This document shows positions 18,600 through 27,392 of a stretch of DNA of 64,000 nt, one piece after another. This DNA is from Colwellia sp. 1_MG-2023 (GTDB taxonomy: Bacteria > Pseudomonadota > Gammaproteobacteria > Enterobacterales > Alteromonadaceae), in contig NZ_JAUOPE010000002.1 of NCBI RefSeq assembly GCF_030546755.1, positions 186,001 to 250,000 of the forward strand, read 5' to 3'. Position numbers and translations under genes: made by a program. Under the pieces are notes generated by a model. The model was given only the letters and a program-made list of their open reading frames with translations, was not told the DNA's origin and made no database searches. Numbering within the stretch: the stretch's first letter is position 1; every line of letters begins with the position of its first letter.

Positions 18600-20306
18600 T
18601 TATTCTTCGATTTGATCTTCTTCTGGAAACCATTCTTTTAATAATGCTCGCGCATCTTTTAATTGATCTTTCCATGTGTTTTGCCCAATGACGATTGGCT
18701 TTAACATAATAATCAATTCTTTTTTCTGCATGGTTTGATTTTTACTCTTAAACAGTTCACCAACTAAAGGAATGTCTCCAAGTAACGGCGTTTTAGATTC
18801 TAAATCCACTTTTCTTGTTTCAATTAAACCACCAATGACGACAATCTCGCCAGAGTTTGCTCGAATAATAGTATCAGACTCTCGTACGCTACTTTGCGCC
18901 AGTGGCAAGGTAAAGTCTTCACTCCCTAAACGAATAGTTTTTGATTGTTCATCGGTTAATGTTACCGACGGATGAATATGTAAAATCACTTCGCCATGTT
19001 CGTCTATTTGTGGCGTTACGTCCAAAGCAATACCTGAAAAGAATGGCGTTAACTGCACTTCTGGAGTAGTGGTGGTAGCTGTTCCTGTCGTTGTAGTATT
19101 AGAAACTTCAGTGACAAAATATTCGTCTTCACCTACTTTAATTACCGCTTTTTGGTTATTAGTTGCCGTAATTCTTGGGCTAGAAAGTACTTGAACATTG
19201 CCTTGCGTTTGCAGTAGTTCAATCACGCCTGAAAAATCTGAATTAATAAAGCTCAATGCTGTTGTACCGCCAATGGCAGAAGAAATAACATTATTGGCAA
19301 TGTTTCCAGTCGTTGAAAAAGTCAGATCTGTACTCGACGCATGACCTAACACTTGATCCCATTTCACCCCTTGTTGATAATCATCGTTCAGGGTAACTTC
19401 CATAATTTTTGCTTCGATAATCACTTGTCGACGTAAATGATTTTGTGTGTCATTAATAAACTTTTTAACCGAAGCAATTTCGCTAGGTAATGCTCGCACT
19501 GTAATTAAACCGGCTTGTGGAGAAACAATCACCGAACGCCCGTCTTGATCACCTACTAAAGACGTTAACGTTTCTTTTAATTCGGTCCAAAAATCAGATT
19601 CGTTTTCAGTGTAAATATTGATACCACTGCTGCCATTTTGATTATTTTGACCGTTCTGGTTATTACCGTTACTACTATTATTGGAACGGTTATTATTATT
19701 TCGATTGTTATTATTATTGCCGTTGCTTCCACCATTATTTGGATCATTTTCTGACACGCCACCAGAATTAATACTAGTACTTGACGTACCAAAGCGTTTA
19801 ACAAACAAATAATTTAATGGAATAGTTTCGGTACGAATACCTGCTGGATATACCTTGATAACATTGCCTTGTTTTTGCACGTCATAGCCATAAAGACTAG
19901 CAATTACATCAAGAGCTTCATCTAAAGTGACATCTTTTAAATTTAACGTAATAGTACCCGCAACATCAGGATGAACCGCGACACTGTATTTTGAATCTTG
20001 AACAAGGGCAGCAAAAAAAGCTTGAGCATCAACTTGGCTAGCGGCAATTTCTAAACGTTTTTCGGCAAGTAATCCTTGACGTGCTTGCGTCATACTTTGC
20101 TTCATTAACTCTTGCTGCACCGAAGAAGGTACGGTCGATAAAGGTTTAGGAGCTTTGCTTTTGCTAGCTTGTGCAATTGCATCGTCTAATTCAGCTTTGA
20201 CATGTGTTGGTTGTGACGGCACCGTTTGACAACCAAGCAAGAAAACTAACAAAGATGTTATATAAAAACTTTTTGAAGGCGTATGCATAATTATTTTTCT
20301 TTTCAT
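18600..20306 (-). CDS. mshL: MSHA outer-membrane secretin MshL
   Basis: A 568-residue secretin lipoprotein. The signal peptide ends in a lipobox, FLLGC, near residue 26. An N0/STN-like domain (DAFFAALVQDSKYSVAVHPD) and the conserved secretin domain follow, ending in the gate and C-terminal signature VIGGLIETRKVDLESKTPLL. Between them, about residues 180-230, is an insertion made almost only of Asn, Gly and Ser. It forms the outer-membrane exit channel. Its ATG overlaps the mshK stop (ATGA); a second ATG (MHTPSK, 20288) is an alternative start. Confidence 0.94.
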   Translation of the reverse strand: MKRKIIMHTPSKSFYITSLLVFLLGCQTVPSQPTHVKAELDDAIAQASKSKAPKPLSTVPSSVQQELMKQSMTQARQGLLAEKRLEIAASQVDAQAFFAALVQDSKYSVAVHPDVAGTITLNLKDVTLDEALDVIASLYGYDVQKQGNVIKVYPAGIRTETIPLNYLFVKRFGTSSTSINSGGVSENDPNNGGSNGNNNNNRNNNNRSNNSSNGNNQNGQNNQNGSSGINIYTENESDFWTELKETLTSLVGDQDGRSVIVSPQAGLITVRALPSEIASVKKFINDTQNHLRRQVIIEAKIMEVTLNDDYQQGVKWDQVLGHASSTDLTFSTTGNIANNVISSAIGGTTALSFINSDFSGVIELLQTQGNVQVLSSPRITATNNQKAVIKVGEDEYFVTEVSNTTTTGTATTTTPEVQLTPFFSGIALDVTPQIDEHGEVILHIHPSVTLTDEQSKTIRLGSEDFTLPLAQSSVRESDTIIRANSGEIVVIGGLIETRKVDLESKTPLLGDIPLVGELFKSKNQTMQKKELIIMLKPIVIGQNTWKDQLKDARALLKEWFPEEDQIEE

Positions 20307-20620
20307 TTTGATTTAGCCACTACAGATGAAAACATTGATAGCTTAATATTTTTTTCTGGTGAAGATAACAGCACATCATGTTTTGTTATCTCAGATAAAG
20401 TATATTGACGTATTTGATCACCTAAAGATAAAAGTTGACCATTGATGACCACGCTTTTTTGTCCATCATTTTCAACAATGGTTTGTAACACTAAGGCATT
20501 TTTATTCACTACGCTAGCAACTGAACCTAGATTAAAATTTAACGGTTTAGTTGGGTCAACAGACTCAGCGTTAACACTAACAGAAGTGATACATAAAAAC
20601 AGTAATAAGCATTTATACAC
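20303..20620 (-). CDS. mshK: MSHA biogenesis protein MshK
   Basis: A 105-residue exported protein with a signal peptide (YKCLLLFLCITSVSVNA) and a short periplasmic domain (VVINGQLLSLGDQI, LSEITKHDVLL), like the PilP/GspC homology region that contacts the secretin. The best start is GTG at 20620 because AAGGAG lies seven bases upstream; the TTG one codon earlier is too close to it. It overlaps mshJ by eight bases and mshL by four. Confidence 0.85.
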   Translation of the reverse strand: MYKCLLLFLCITSVSVNAESVDPTKPLNFNLGSVASVVNKNALVLQTIVENDGQKSVVINGQLLSLGDQIRQYTLSEITKHDVLLSSPEKNIKLSMFSSVVAKSK

Positions 20621-21305
20621 CAATAAACTCCTTCTGAGTGCTTAAACTATACATTTCAATAGTCAGTTCGCTATTGGGGTACTCGATAAGTTGATAATCA
20701 AACTCTTGCCAAAAAAAGGTCCATTGCATATTTTCTAACTGGCTCAAATAATCCCGTAATTTAAAATAACTACCTTTCAGTTTCAGTTTTATACCATGTT
20801 TATATAATGTAAGTGACTGCTCACCATCATTATTTATCTCACTCTCAAGCTTATTTTCATGATTAGGTGATGTTTCCGTAGCCACAGGTTGAGCAGCTAT
20901 GACTTCAAAAGATAACAGAGCGACCGATGATTGAGTTTTTAATAAATCAATAAGCGCGTAACGCATTTGCACTGGATTAATTAAATCAGACGTCAACAAA
21001 AGTAATTCACTATCTACTGATGATAATTTTTTTTCGTATTGTGCAATTTGTTTTTGAATGGCTTCATTAGGATCTTTTGCTAAAGACTGCTCAAGTATAT
21101 TTATTGTCGTTTGAGCCGTTTGATTACTGTTGTTAATTTGTTTAGTTTGATGAGCAAGGGAATTACTCTCGACTAGTTTTTCATCAATAAACACAGTAAA
21201 AAAGATAAAAATTATTGCAACCAAACCAGTTAGCAACACTAAATACTGTTCTCTTGTAGAGATGTTTAAATATTTCTCTGAATAATCTTGCCATAATGCT
21301 TTCAT
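20613..21305 (-). CDS. mshJ: MSHA biogenesis protein MshJ (PilO-like)
   Basis: A 230-residue bitopic protein: cytoplasmic N-terminus, one membrane helix (about 22-42), a coiled coil (about 48-100) and a ferredoxin-like periplasmic domain, as in PilO/GspM alignment-complex proteins. It should pair with MshI2 to bridge MshI and the secretin. TAATG overlap couples it to mshI2. Confidence 0.87.
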   Translation of the reverse strand: MKALWQDYSEKYLNISTREQYLVLLTGLVAIIFIFFTVFIDEKLVESNSLAHQTKQINNSNQTAQTTINILEQSLAKDPNEAIQKQIAQYEKKLSSVDSELLLLTSDLINPVQMRYALIDLLKTQSSVALLSFEVIAAQPVATETSPNHENKLESEINNDGEQSLTLYKHGIKLKLKGSYFKLRDYLSQLENMQWTFFWQEFDYQLIEYPNSELTIEMYSLSTQKEFIGV

Positions 21306-21913
21306 TATTGACCTCCTGATTGTTCAGATAAACGTTGAGAGCTCACAGTAAACTGAGTCACCGCCTCTTCATTTTCACTCAAACTAAAATGCTTAAATGA
21401 TTGTCCTGATAAGAATGTCGCGTTATCAAAAGCCGCTAACCACGTGGGAACCGCTTCAGGTTTTCTGGCAATTCCTGAAAACGTCATATGACTTTTGTTC
21501 ATATGAACTTTTTGTAAACTGACATCTTGATGATGAAGTTCAGATAATTCAGTCATGGCTTTTGAAAAACCTGCAGAATAAGTACTATTAGTATCAGTTA
21601 ATTGTTTATGAAGATTTGTTTTATTCACGAACAGCAATTTAACTGTTGCTAATTTTTCTTGTAGAAGTGGATCTGCCCTATTTTGGCTTACTTGTATTTC
21701 TAAATCGGCCTGCAAGGCTTCATATTTTTGTTTCTGCTCATTCGCTTGATTAAATTCATGAGTGCGTTGAGTTAATTGAAAGTTGCTATAGAACATCCAA
21801 CCTAACATCAAAACAAATGCAATAGCCCATACACTTACTACACGCTTTAAGGTCCAAAGCGGTTTCTCGGGCATTAATTCTGCTTGCAATAAATTAATTG
21901 ATAACTTTCTCAT
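21305..21913 (-). CDS. mshI2: MSHA biogenesis protein MshI2 (PilN-like)
   Basis: A 202-residue PilN-type protein. Its N-terminus MRKLSINLLQAELMPEKP contains the INLLP-like motif by which PilN docks into the PilM cytoplasmic protein, here MshI. A membrane helix (about 26-44) and a coiled coil (FNQANEQKQKYEALQADLE) precede the periplasmic domain. One-base TAATG overlaps join it to mshI before and mshJ after. Confidence 0.88.
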   Translation of the reverse strand: MRKLSINLLQAELMPEKPLWTLKRVVSVWAIAFVLMLGWMFYSNFQLTQRTHEFNQANEQKQKYEALQADLEIQVSQNRADPLLQEKLATVKLLFVNKTNLHKQLTDTNSTYSAGFSKAMTELSELHHQDVSLQKVHMNKSHMTFSGIARKPEAVPTWLAAFDNATFLSGQSFKHFSLSENEEAVTQFTVSSQRLSEQSGGQ

Positions 21914-22818
21914 TACGCACTTTTCTCCATGTCATTTAACATGGTGGCACCAATACAGGCAGCATACTCTCTATGCTCACTATACCCTTCTGGCATAGTA
22001 AATAAATTCACCGGTACATTGGTGTTTTCTGCAAGTTTTCGTGCTAAAAAGGCTTCATGAACCATTGGCACCAATACTTCTATACTGCGAATCGGTGCTT
22101 GTTTTAATTGTCTTTCAAAGTAATCAGTTGAACGTTGAATTTCTAAACTCAAGGAATCAATAACACCCATATTAAGTTCATCTTCTGATTTACTCGCAAT
22201 GGTCGCCATACCACGTAGTCGACGCTGAAAACATAATTCTTTATTTTTAACGATGATCAATAATATTTCTTCGTTTGGCTGCTGACATACCATTAAACGA
22301 GCATCATCTTCAACCGGGCACAAACTTGCAAAAGCAAACTCTTCCACGGTAATTCTATTAATTTGGCAATTATCTTGATGAATATTTTCAACTAAAGGCA
22401 ACAACTCACTTTTAGCGGCACAAACAACATTAATTTTTTCAAGGCCGCCGCCCATCACTGGTCCATCATAATAATCAACAATCATATCTTCTGGCGCAAT
22501 CGACACTAGATCTTTTATCTGCCATTTAATAGCCGCATTGATTTCTTCATCAGGTACTTTCGGCTTATCAACTTGAACTAATTGGTTCTGTTTTGCTGAT
22601 AAAACAAGGTTACACTGCCCTACTAAATTGATTTTCGCTTTTGATTGCTTAAATGCAGCAACATATCGATCATCAACAACCCCTGAACGATGAAATTCAG
22701 CTTGTTGATTTTTTTCAAGGGAGCAAAAGGCTATAGTTTGCTGTTGCAAACAGACACCGAGTAAACCTGAAGGTTCCGGTGATGAAAATAGTTGATTTAT
22801 CCGTGCGATTATTGACAT
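21913..22818 (-). CDS. mshI: MSHA biogenesis protein MshI (PilM-like actin-fold protein)
   Basis: A 301-residue cytoplasmic protein resembling PilM/GspL: an actin-like fold with IKWQIKDLVSIAPEDMIVDY in the family's conserved middle and a C-terminal CIGATML motif. It anchors the inner-membrane alignment complex. It is the first gene of the assembly operon, with a possible promoter at 22863-22890 and a divergent plus-strand gene beyond. Confidence 0.88.
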   Translation of the reverse strand: MSIIARINQLFSSPEPSGLLGVCLQQQTIAFCSLEKNQQAEFHRSGVVDDRYVAAFKQSKAKINLVGQCNLVLSAKQNQLVQVDKPKVPDEEINAAIKWQIKDLVSIAPEDMIVDYYDGPVMGGGLEKINVVCAAKSELLPLVENIHQDNCQINRITVEEFAFASLCPVEDDARLMVCQQPNEEILLIIVKNKELCFQRRLRGMATIASKSEDELNMGVIDSLSLEIQRSTDYFERQLKQAPIRSIEVLVPMVHEAFLARKLAENTNVPVNLFTMPEGYSEHREYAACIGATMLNDMEKSA

Positions 22819-22862
22819 TTATCGATATTATTATGCTTTAAAAACAAATTGTCGTTAAATTC

Positions 22863-22890
22863 ATTATCCCTGATTAGCCGTTATGCGCAA
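22863..22890 (-). promoter_or_regulatory. Putative promoter of the msh assembly operon
   Basis: On the minus strand: -35 TTGCGC (complement of 22885-22890), 16-bp spacer, -10 GATAAT (complement of 22863-22868), about 45 bp upstream of mshI. Only a fair match to sigma-70 consensus. Confidence 0.35.
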
Positions 22891-22939
22891 GTTTTTTAAA
22901 GTAAAAAAACCGATTAATTAAATAAAATCATTAGCTTTC

Positions 22940-23887
22940 ATGTCAAATTTATCAGAATTACAAACATTACAGCACCCACTTTTTGAGCAATATCAGCTGC
23001 ATGTTCAGATAAAGCGTGATGATTTAATTGATCCAATTATTTCGGGTAATAAATGGCGAAAGCTAAAATACAATTTAAAACACGTTAAAGAAAATGGATA
23101 TAAAGGCATCATCTCATTCGGTGGTGCTTATTCAAATCATATACATGCACTCGCCTTTGCTTGTAAACAACACGATCTTCTCGCCATAGGGGTTATTCGA
23201 GGAGAAGCTCATTTTGCCGAAAACTTTACGCTGTCAAAAGCTAAACAATGGGGCATGGCATTAAAATTTGTTGATCGAATCACTTATCGAAAACGTGATA
23301 CGGTTGAATATTTACAACAATTATCACAGCAATACCCTGGCTATTTCATTGTTCCTGAAGGCGGAAGTAATACATTAGCGCTTAAAGGCGTTGCAGAAAT
23401 CTGTCATGAATTAAATCAACAAACACACTATGATACTTTACTGACCCCAGTAGGAAGTGCCGGTACCCTATCAGGGTTAATTGCAGGTGATAATAATCAG
23501 CATAAAATTCTTGGTATTGCGGTGTTAAAGCAAACAGATTACTTAGCAAACGAAGTACGGGCATTACTTAACGATAAAGTAGATAGGTTATTTAATAATT
23601 GGCAAATACTCAATGACTATCATGACGGCGGCTACGCTAAATTTAGCCCTGAAAGCTTAAAAAAATTACAAGATTTTTCAGCGATTACAGGAGTTCCCTT
23701 CGAACCTATTTATTCGGGTAAAATGATCTTAGCGCTACTAGACTTAATCACAATAAATTATTTTCCACCACGCCATAAAATTGTGCTGTTACATACTGGC
23801 GGTTTACAAGGGTTAGGTGGGTTAATTGAACAAAAGAAACTTAAGGCAAGTGAATGGCCTTTGCCACTTGCGCAACAGGCTCAGTAA
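22940..23887 (+). CDS. PLP-dependent D-cysteine desulfhydrase / ACC deaminase family protein
   Basis: A 315-residue fold-type II PLP enzyme. The motif ISGNKWRKLKYNL (about 35-47) carries the Schiff-base lysine of this family, followed by FGGAYSNHIHALA and the phosphate-binding loop TPVGSAGTLSGLI; a family EPIYSGKM motif lies near the end. Members degrade D-cysteine to pyruvate, H2S and ammonia, or deaminate 1-aminocyclopropane-1-carboxylate; sequence alone does not settle which. It is the only plus-strand gene in the MSHA region and its last 47 bp overlap the end of csrD on the other strand. Confidence 0.87.
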   Translation: MSNLSELQTLQHPLFEQYQLHVQIKRDDLIDPIISGNKWRKLKYNLKHVKENGYKGIISFGGAYSNHIHALAFACKQHDLLAIGVIRGEAHFAENFTLSKAKQWGMALKFVDRITYRKRDTVEYLQQLSQQYPGYFIVPEGGSNTLALKGVAEICHELNQQTHYDTLLTPVGSAGTLSGLIAGDNNQHKILGIAVLKQTDYLANEVRALLNDKVDRLFNNWQILNDYHDGGYAKFSPESLKKLQDFSAITGVPFEPIYSGKMILALLDLITINYFPPRHKIVLLHTGGLQGLGGLIEQKKLKASEWPLPLAQQAQ

Positions 23888-25502
23888 AGTAGTGCCCTTG
23901 ACCACCGTCAACACCTAATCGCTTTAACGTCTGCCATTCATCTAAATTTTCAACCCCTAAAGCATAGACATTAACCTTTTGCACATCACAAATTGCCTTT
24001 AAGCTTTGAATGAATATTTGATTCTCTGTTTTCCGATGAATATTTAGGACAATACTTCGATGCAATTTTATACTGAAAATGGGACAAATACTGAGATATT
24101 GAGCACTTACCACATACTGACCAACTTTATCGGCGATGAGTTTAATGCCTAACTGATGAAGCATAGCTAATGGCTTTTGTAGTTTTTCAAGATGGTTCAC
24201 TAAATGATATTCACTGATCTCAATGATCAACTTTTCATGAATACCGGGATAATCTTGTAAAACAGCTATAAACTCTTTAAGAAAAACATCTGACAATAAT
24301 GACTCAATCGATAAGTTTAAACTGCATTGATCTTTTTGTTGATTATCATAGCTTAATAATCGGCAAATTTGTTTAAACACTAACAAGTCGATCTGTTGAA
24401 TCAAACCACACTTTTTCGCCATCGGCAAAAATACTCTAGCGCTGATTAAACTACCGTCGGCATCTCTAATTTTAGTCAAGATTTCATGATGTAATATCCG
24501 TTCGTCATTCACAGAAATAACCGGTTGAAAAAAGATAACTAACGCATTTTTAGCAATAACATGATTTAAAAAAGTACGCCACTTGAGCGAACCTTTGGCA
24601 CTGGCATGTTCCACTTCCCCCGGATCATACATAAACCATTGTGATGGTCCTTGTAATTGCGCAGAACGTAATGCCATATCGGCTTCAGATTTTACTTGAT
24701 ATGAATTTTCTGCTTGAGAAAAATAACTCACGCCGATATGAATAAATTCATCTTTATTCATTCCAACAGGCAATGCGATTGCACACAAAGAGTTTAATAA
24801 TTTATCAGCTAACTTTTCTGCATCATTGAAAAATATATCAGGAACAATAATGGCAAGTTCCGAATCATCTCGTCGAGCAATAAAGTAGTTAGGTAAAGCG
24901 GTCAAACGGGATTTTATTGTTTGAATTAAATTATCCAACAACACTGATGATTGTTGCTCACCAAACAAAGCATGTACTAAATCAAAGTCTTTAAACTGAA
25001 TAAAATAAACAGCGCCTTGACAGTCTTCTTCTTTTAACAAGGCATCAAGTCGATTATTAAAAAATTCGCTATTGCCTACGCCGGTATCTTTATCAAGCAG
25101 CGCATTACTTCTTAATACCTTATCAAGATGAGTATCGCTGTTTTTTGCTATTAATAATTGTTGATTTAATGTCAAAATGGTTTGGCTTAAATTATCGTCA
25201 TTATGAGGTATTACTTGAATTTCACCACAAATTCTCGATAAATCTGCCCATTTTTCTAATGCAGTAATATGCTTAAGTTGCTGCTGTAACATTTTTTGAA
25301 AGTAATAGTTGATCAAATGTAAAACCGCTAACAGCATGATAGAAACAATGCAGACCATGTTATTCCATGCGCTCGGGCCTTCGATAAAATAATTGATAAA
25401 AACAAATAAAAGCGCACAGATGATCAAACTTATCGACACATGTCGAACAAGCCGATGAAAAGCATTAGCAGTATTTTGAAACGTATTTGACATATCAATC
25501 AT
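23841..25502 (-). CDS. csrD: CsrD/MshH-type protein with degenerate GGDEF and EAL domains
   Basis: A 553-residue membrane protein: two membrane helices at about 20-66, then a GGDEF-like domain whose signature is RRDDSEL (about 209) and an EAL-like domain whose signature is HEIL (about 337). Both lack residues needed to make or break c-di-GMP. This combination marks CsrD, which in E. coli directs RNase E decay of the CsrB/C RNAs; the Vibrio homologue is MshH, first gene of its MSHA locus. Position next to the msh operon supports the same assignment. Shorter than E. coli CsrD (646). No strong ribosome binding site; ATG at 25493 is an alternative. Confidence 0.85.
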   Translation of the reverse strand: MIDMSNTFQNTANAFHRLVRHVSISLIICALLFVFINYFIEGPSAWNNMVCIVSIMLLAVLHLINYYFQKMLQQQLKHITALEKWADLSRICGEIQVIPHNDDNLSQTILTLNQQLLIAKNSDTHLDKVLRSNALLDKDTGVGNSEFFNNRLDALLKEEDCQGAVYFIQFKDFDLVHALFGEQQSSVLLDNLIQTIKSRLTALPNYFIARRDDSELAIIVPDIFFNDAEKLADKLLNSLCAIALPVGMNKDEFIHIGVSYFSQAENSYQVKSEADMALRSAQLQGPSQWFMYDPGEVEHASAKGSLKWRTFLNHVIAKNALVIFFQPVISVNDERILHHEILTKIRDADGSLISARVFLPMAKKCGLIQQIDLLVFKQICRLLSYDNQQKDQCSLNLSIESLLSDVFLKEFIAVLQDYPGIHEKLIIEISEYHLVNHLEKLQKPLAMLHQLGIKLIADKVGQYVVSAQYLSICPIFSIKLHRSIVLNIHRKTENQIFIQSLKAICDVQKVNVYALGVENLDEWQTLKRLGVDGGQGHYFTEPVAQVAKAIHLP

Positions 25503-25635
25503 TAAAAATTCAAGTTACCAGCAAGTGTAGTCAATAATGAATAAAGTACGCATTTTTATGCCTAATGATTTGTATCTGGATATTTATCGCGCGATAAGTA
25601 ATGAAACGAATCGTTTGATTAAACTGTATTAACTA

Positions 25636-25674
25636 TAAAAAAACACCGCAAAGGATAACTCCCGTGCGGTGTTT
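25636..25674 (-). terminator. Rho-independent terminator of the rpsF-rplI operon
   Basis: A 10-bp perfect stem, AAACACCGCA (25641-25650) with TGCGGTGTTT (25665-25674), and a T-run on the minus strand. It lies 40 bp past the rplI stop. Confidence 0.92.
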
Positions 25675-25714
25675 AATAACTTAATTTAATTAACTTTTAA
25701 TAAAGAAAAATAAA

Positions 25715-26167
25715 TTAAGCTTCAGCGATAACAATCACTTTGATGCTAGTATCAACATCGTTGTGTAAGTGAAGAACGATATCGTACTCACCTACTTCAC
25801 GAATTGTACCTAAAGGCATACGTACTTGAGCTTTAGCAATTTCAACGCCAGCTTCAGTAATCGCATCAGCAATATCTTTAGTACCGATAGAACCGAATAA
25901 TTTACCTTCTTCACCAGCTGATGAAGCGATAGTAACTTCTGCTAATTCAACGATTTTCGCTGCTTTAGCTTCTGCTGCACTTAATACTTCAGCTAATTTC
26001 TTCTCTAATTCAGCACGACGAGCTTCAAAGTGCTCAACGTTTGCTTTAGAGGCAAAAACAGCTTTACCTTGTGGTAATAAAAAGTTACGAGCATAACCAG
26101 ACTTAACAGTTACCTTGTCACCAAGGCCGCCTAATTTGGCGATTTTATCAAGAAGAATTACTTCCAT
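25715..26167 (-). CDS. rplI: 50S ribosomal protein L9
   Basis: The N-terminus [19 protein letters not shown] and the [18 protein letters not shown]-binding motif identify L9, followed by the long connecting helix ([19 protein letters not shown]) and the C-terminal domain. The start is placed at ATG 26167: it matches the usual L9 N-terminus and has AAGGGG eight bases upstream, whereas the TTG two codons earlier does not. Last gene of rpsF-priB-rpsR-rplI. Confidence 0.97.
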   Translation of the reverse strand: MEVILLDKIAKLGGLGDKVTVKSGYARNFLLPQGKAVFASKANVEHFEARRAELEKKLAEVLSAAEAKAAKIVELAEVTIASSAGEEGKLFGSIGTKDIADAITEAGVEIAKAQVRMPLGTIREVGEYDIVLHLHNDVDTSIKVIVIAEA

Positions 26168-26187
26168 TTTCAAAACCCCTTATTAGG

Positions 26188-26415
26188 TTACTTATGTAAA
26201 TCAGTATATGGTAACAATGCTAAGTAACGAGCACGCTTGATCGCACGACCAAGTTGACGTTGATATTTAGCAGCTGTACCAGTAATACGGCTAGGAACGA
26301 TTTTACCACTTTCAGTGATATAGTTTTTCAGCGTAGCAATATCTTTATAATCGATAGAGGTAGCGCCTTCCGCTGTGAAGCGGCAAAATTTACGACGTCT
26401 AAAAAAACGAGACAT
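26188..26415 (-). CDS. rpsR: 30S ribosomal protein S18
   Basis: A 75-residue basic protein, [17 protein letters not shown], with [13 protein letters not shown] and [19 protein letters not shown], the full S18 signature. S18 binds 16S rRNA together with S6; the S6:S18 complex is also the known repressor of this operon's leader. It lies between priB and rplI. Confidence 0.98.
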   Translation of the reverse strand: MSRFFRRRKFCRFTAEGATSIDYKDIATLKNYITESGKIVPSRITGTAAKYQRQLGRAIKRARYLALLPYTDLHK

Positions 26416-26473
26416 GGATTTCTCCTAATATTCGATGTTATTTTTTAGCAAACATACGCTAAATAATAATCAC

Positions 26474-26812
26474 CTAATTAATCATTTCAATATGCTGAGC
26501 ATGTAAGACCAAAAGCGGATTACCGTTTCTGGATTCATGACGATTAATAAAACCCGTCACTTTTAATTTACTGCCCGCTATTAAATCACGAGTTAAGTGT
26601 TGTGACATTTCACCAGTTGCCACTACTTGTATTCTGACAAAAGCTTGTCTATTCATGCCGGCTTCATTTTGTATGGACTTATGGTCCATTGAAAACTGAC
26701 AATGTTGAATACCTGCAGGGCTAGTTGATAATTTAGGTGGCTTAACCACTTCTCCTACCAACACGAGGCAATTCTCTAAATTAGTATTTTCCATAACAGA
26801 AGCTGCTAACAT
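26474..26812 (-). CDS. priB: Primosomal replication protein PriB
   Basis: A 112-residue single OB-fold protein: LVLVGEVVKPPKLSTSPAGI, HCQFSMDHKSIQNEAG and HAQHIEMIN match PriB, which binds single-stranded DNA and PriA during replication restart. The order rpsF-priB-rpsR-rplI is that of E. coli. The true start is unclear: ATG 26812 gives six extra residues, while ATG 26794 (MENTNLEN) fits the E. coli length better; neither has a clear ribosome binding site, so coupling to rpsF 21 bp upstream is likely. Confidence 0.93.
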   Translation of the reverse strand: MLAASVMENTNLENCLVLVGEVVKPPKLSTSPAGIQHCQFSMDHKSIQNEAGMNRQAFVRIQVVATGEMSQHLTRDLIAGSKLKVTGFINRHESRNGNPLLVLHAQHIEMIN

Positions 26813-26833
26813 TGAGAGATTGTCACGACCAGC

Positions 26834-27256
26834 TTATTCTTCGCTCGCAGCTTCTTCTTGTGCTTCTTCAGCCGGAGCTTCTGAAACAGCTGGCGCAACT
26901 TCTTGCTTAACTTCGCGGCGATCGTCGCGACGTTCTTCTTTAGCACTTGCCATAGCTGATGCTTCAGTTACTGCGTTTTTAGTACGCATGATCATGTTAC
27001 GAATAACAACATCGTTGTAACGGAAAGAAGTTTCTAACTCATCAATAACTGACTGTGGCGCTTCAATGTTTAATAAAACATAGTGTGCTTTGTGAAGTTT
27101 ATTGATTGGGTATGCTAATTGACGACGACCCCAGTCTTCTAGACGGTGGATTTTGCCTTCAGCAGCATTGATCAAATCTGTGTAGCGCTGGATCATACCA
27201 GGTACTTGTTCACTCTGATCAGGGTGAACCATAAATACGATTTCGTAATGACGCAT
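26834..27256 (-). CDS. rpsF: 30S ribosomal protein S6
   Basis: A 140-residue protein beginning [18 protein letters not shown], with [20 protein letters not shown] and the Ala/Glu-rich acidic tail typical of proteobacterial S6, whose end may be modified by RimK-type enzymes. First gene of the operon, preceded by an S6:S18-type leader and a good promoter. Confidence 0.98.
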   Translation of the reverse strand: MRHYEIVFMVHPDQSEQVPGMIQRYTDLINAAEGKIHRLEDWGRRQLAYPINKLHKAHYVLLNIEAPQSVIDELETSFRYNDVVIRNMIMRTKNAVTEASAMASAKEERRDDRREVKQEVAPAVSEAPAEEAQEEAASEE

Positions 27257-27261
27257 TACGA

Positions 27262-27319
27262 GCTCCTTACGGTTGTAGCCTCATTATCTGGCTCAGCCAA
27301 CACCAGTTGAGGCAAGGAA
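27262..27319 (-). promoter_or_regulatory. S6:S18-binding leader element of rpsF mRNA
   Basis: Read on the minus strand, UCCUU/AAGGA (27314-27318 with 27264-27268) forms a basal stem and CCUCA/UGAGG (27308-27312 with 27279-27283) an upper stem. The segment returning from the upper stem, UACAACCG, places an unpaired CCG (complement of 27270-27272) next to the basal stem. This is the layout of the known S6:S18 autoregulatory motif, in which the CCG mimics the 16S rRNA site. The basal stem also includes the rpsF ribosome binding site (AAGGAG). Confidence 0.75.
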
Positions 27320-27350
27320 CAAAAAAGTTCAGGCTGAATTAAGGTCGCGT

Positions 27351-27379
27351 AGTGTAGGTAAATTAACCAATAAAGGCAA
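27351..27379 (-). promoter_or_regulatory. Sigma-70 promoter of the rpsF operon
   Basis: Minus strand: -35 TTGCCT (complement of 27374-27379), 17-bp spacer, -10 TACACT (complement of 27351-27356), followed by a GC-rich discriminator (ACGCGACC) usual in growth-rate-controlled ribosomal promoters. Transcription would begin about 85 bp before rpsF, just ahead of the leader element. Confidence 0.65.
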
Positions 27380-27392
27380 GCTTTTAATCGCG

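Noticed and set aside
2926-25502. MSHA cluster as a recently acquired island
   Set aside because: No integrase, tRNA, flanking repeats or composition change was seen; MSHA loci are a core trait of this group.
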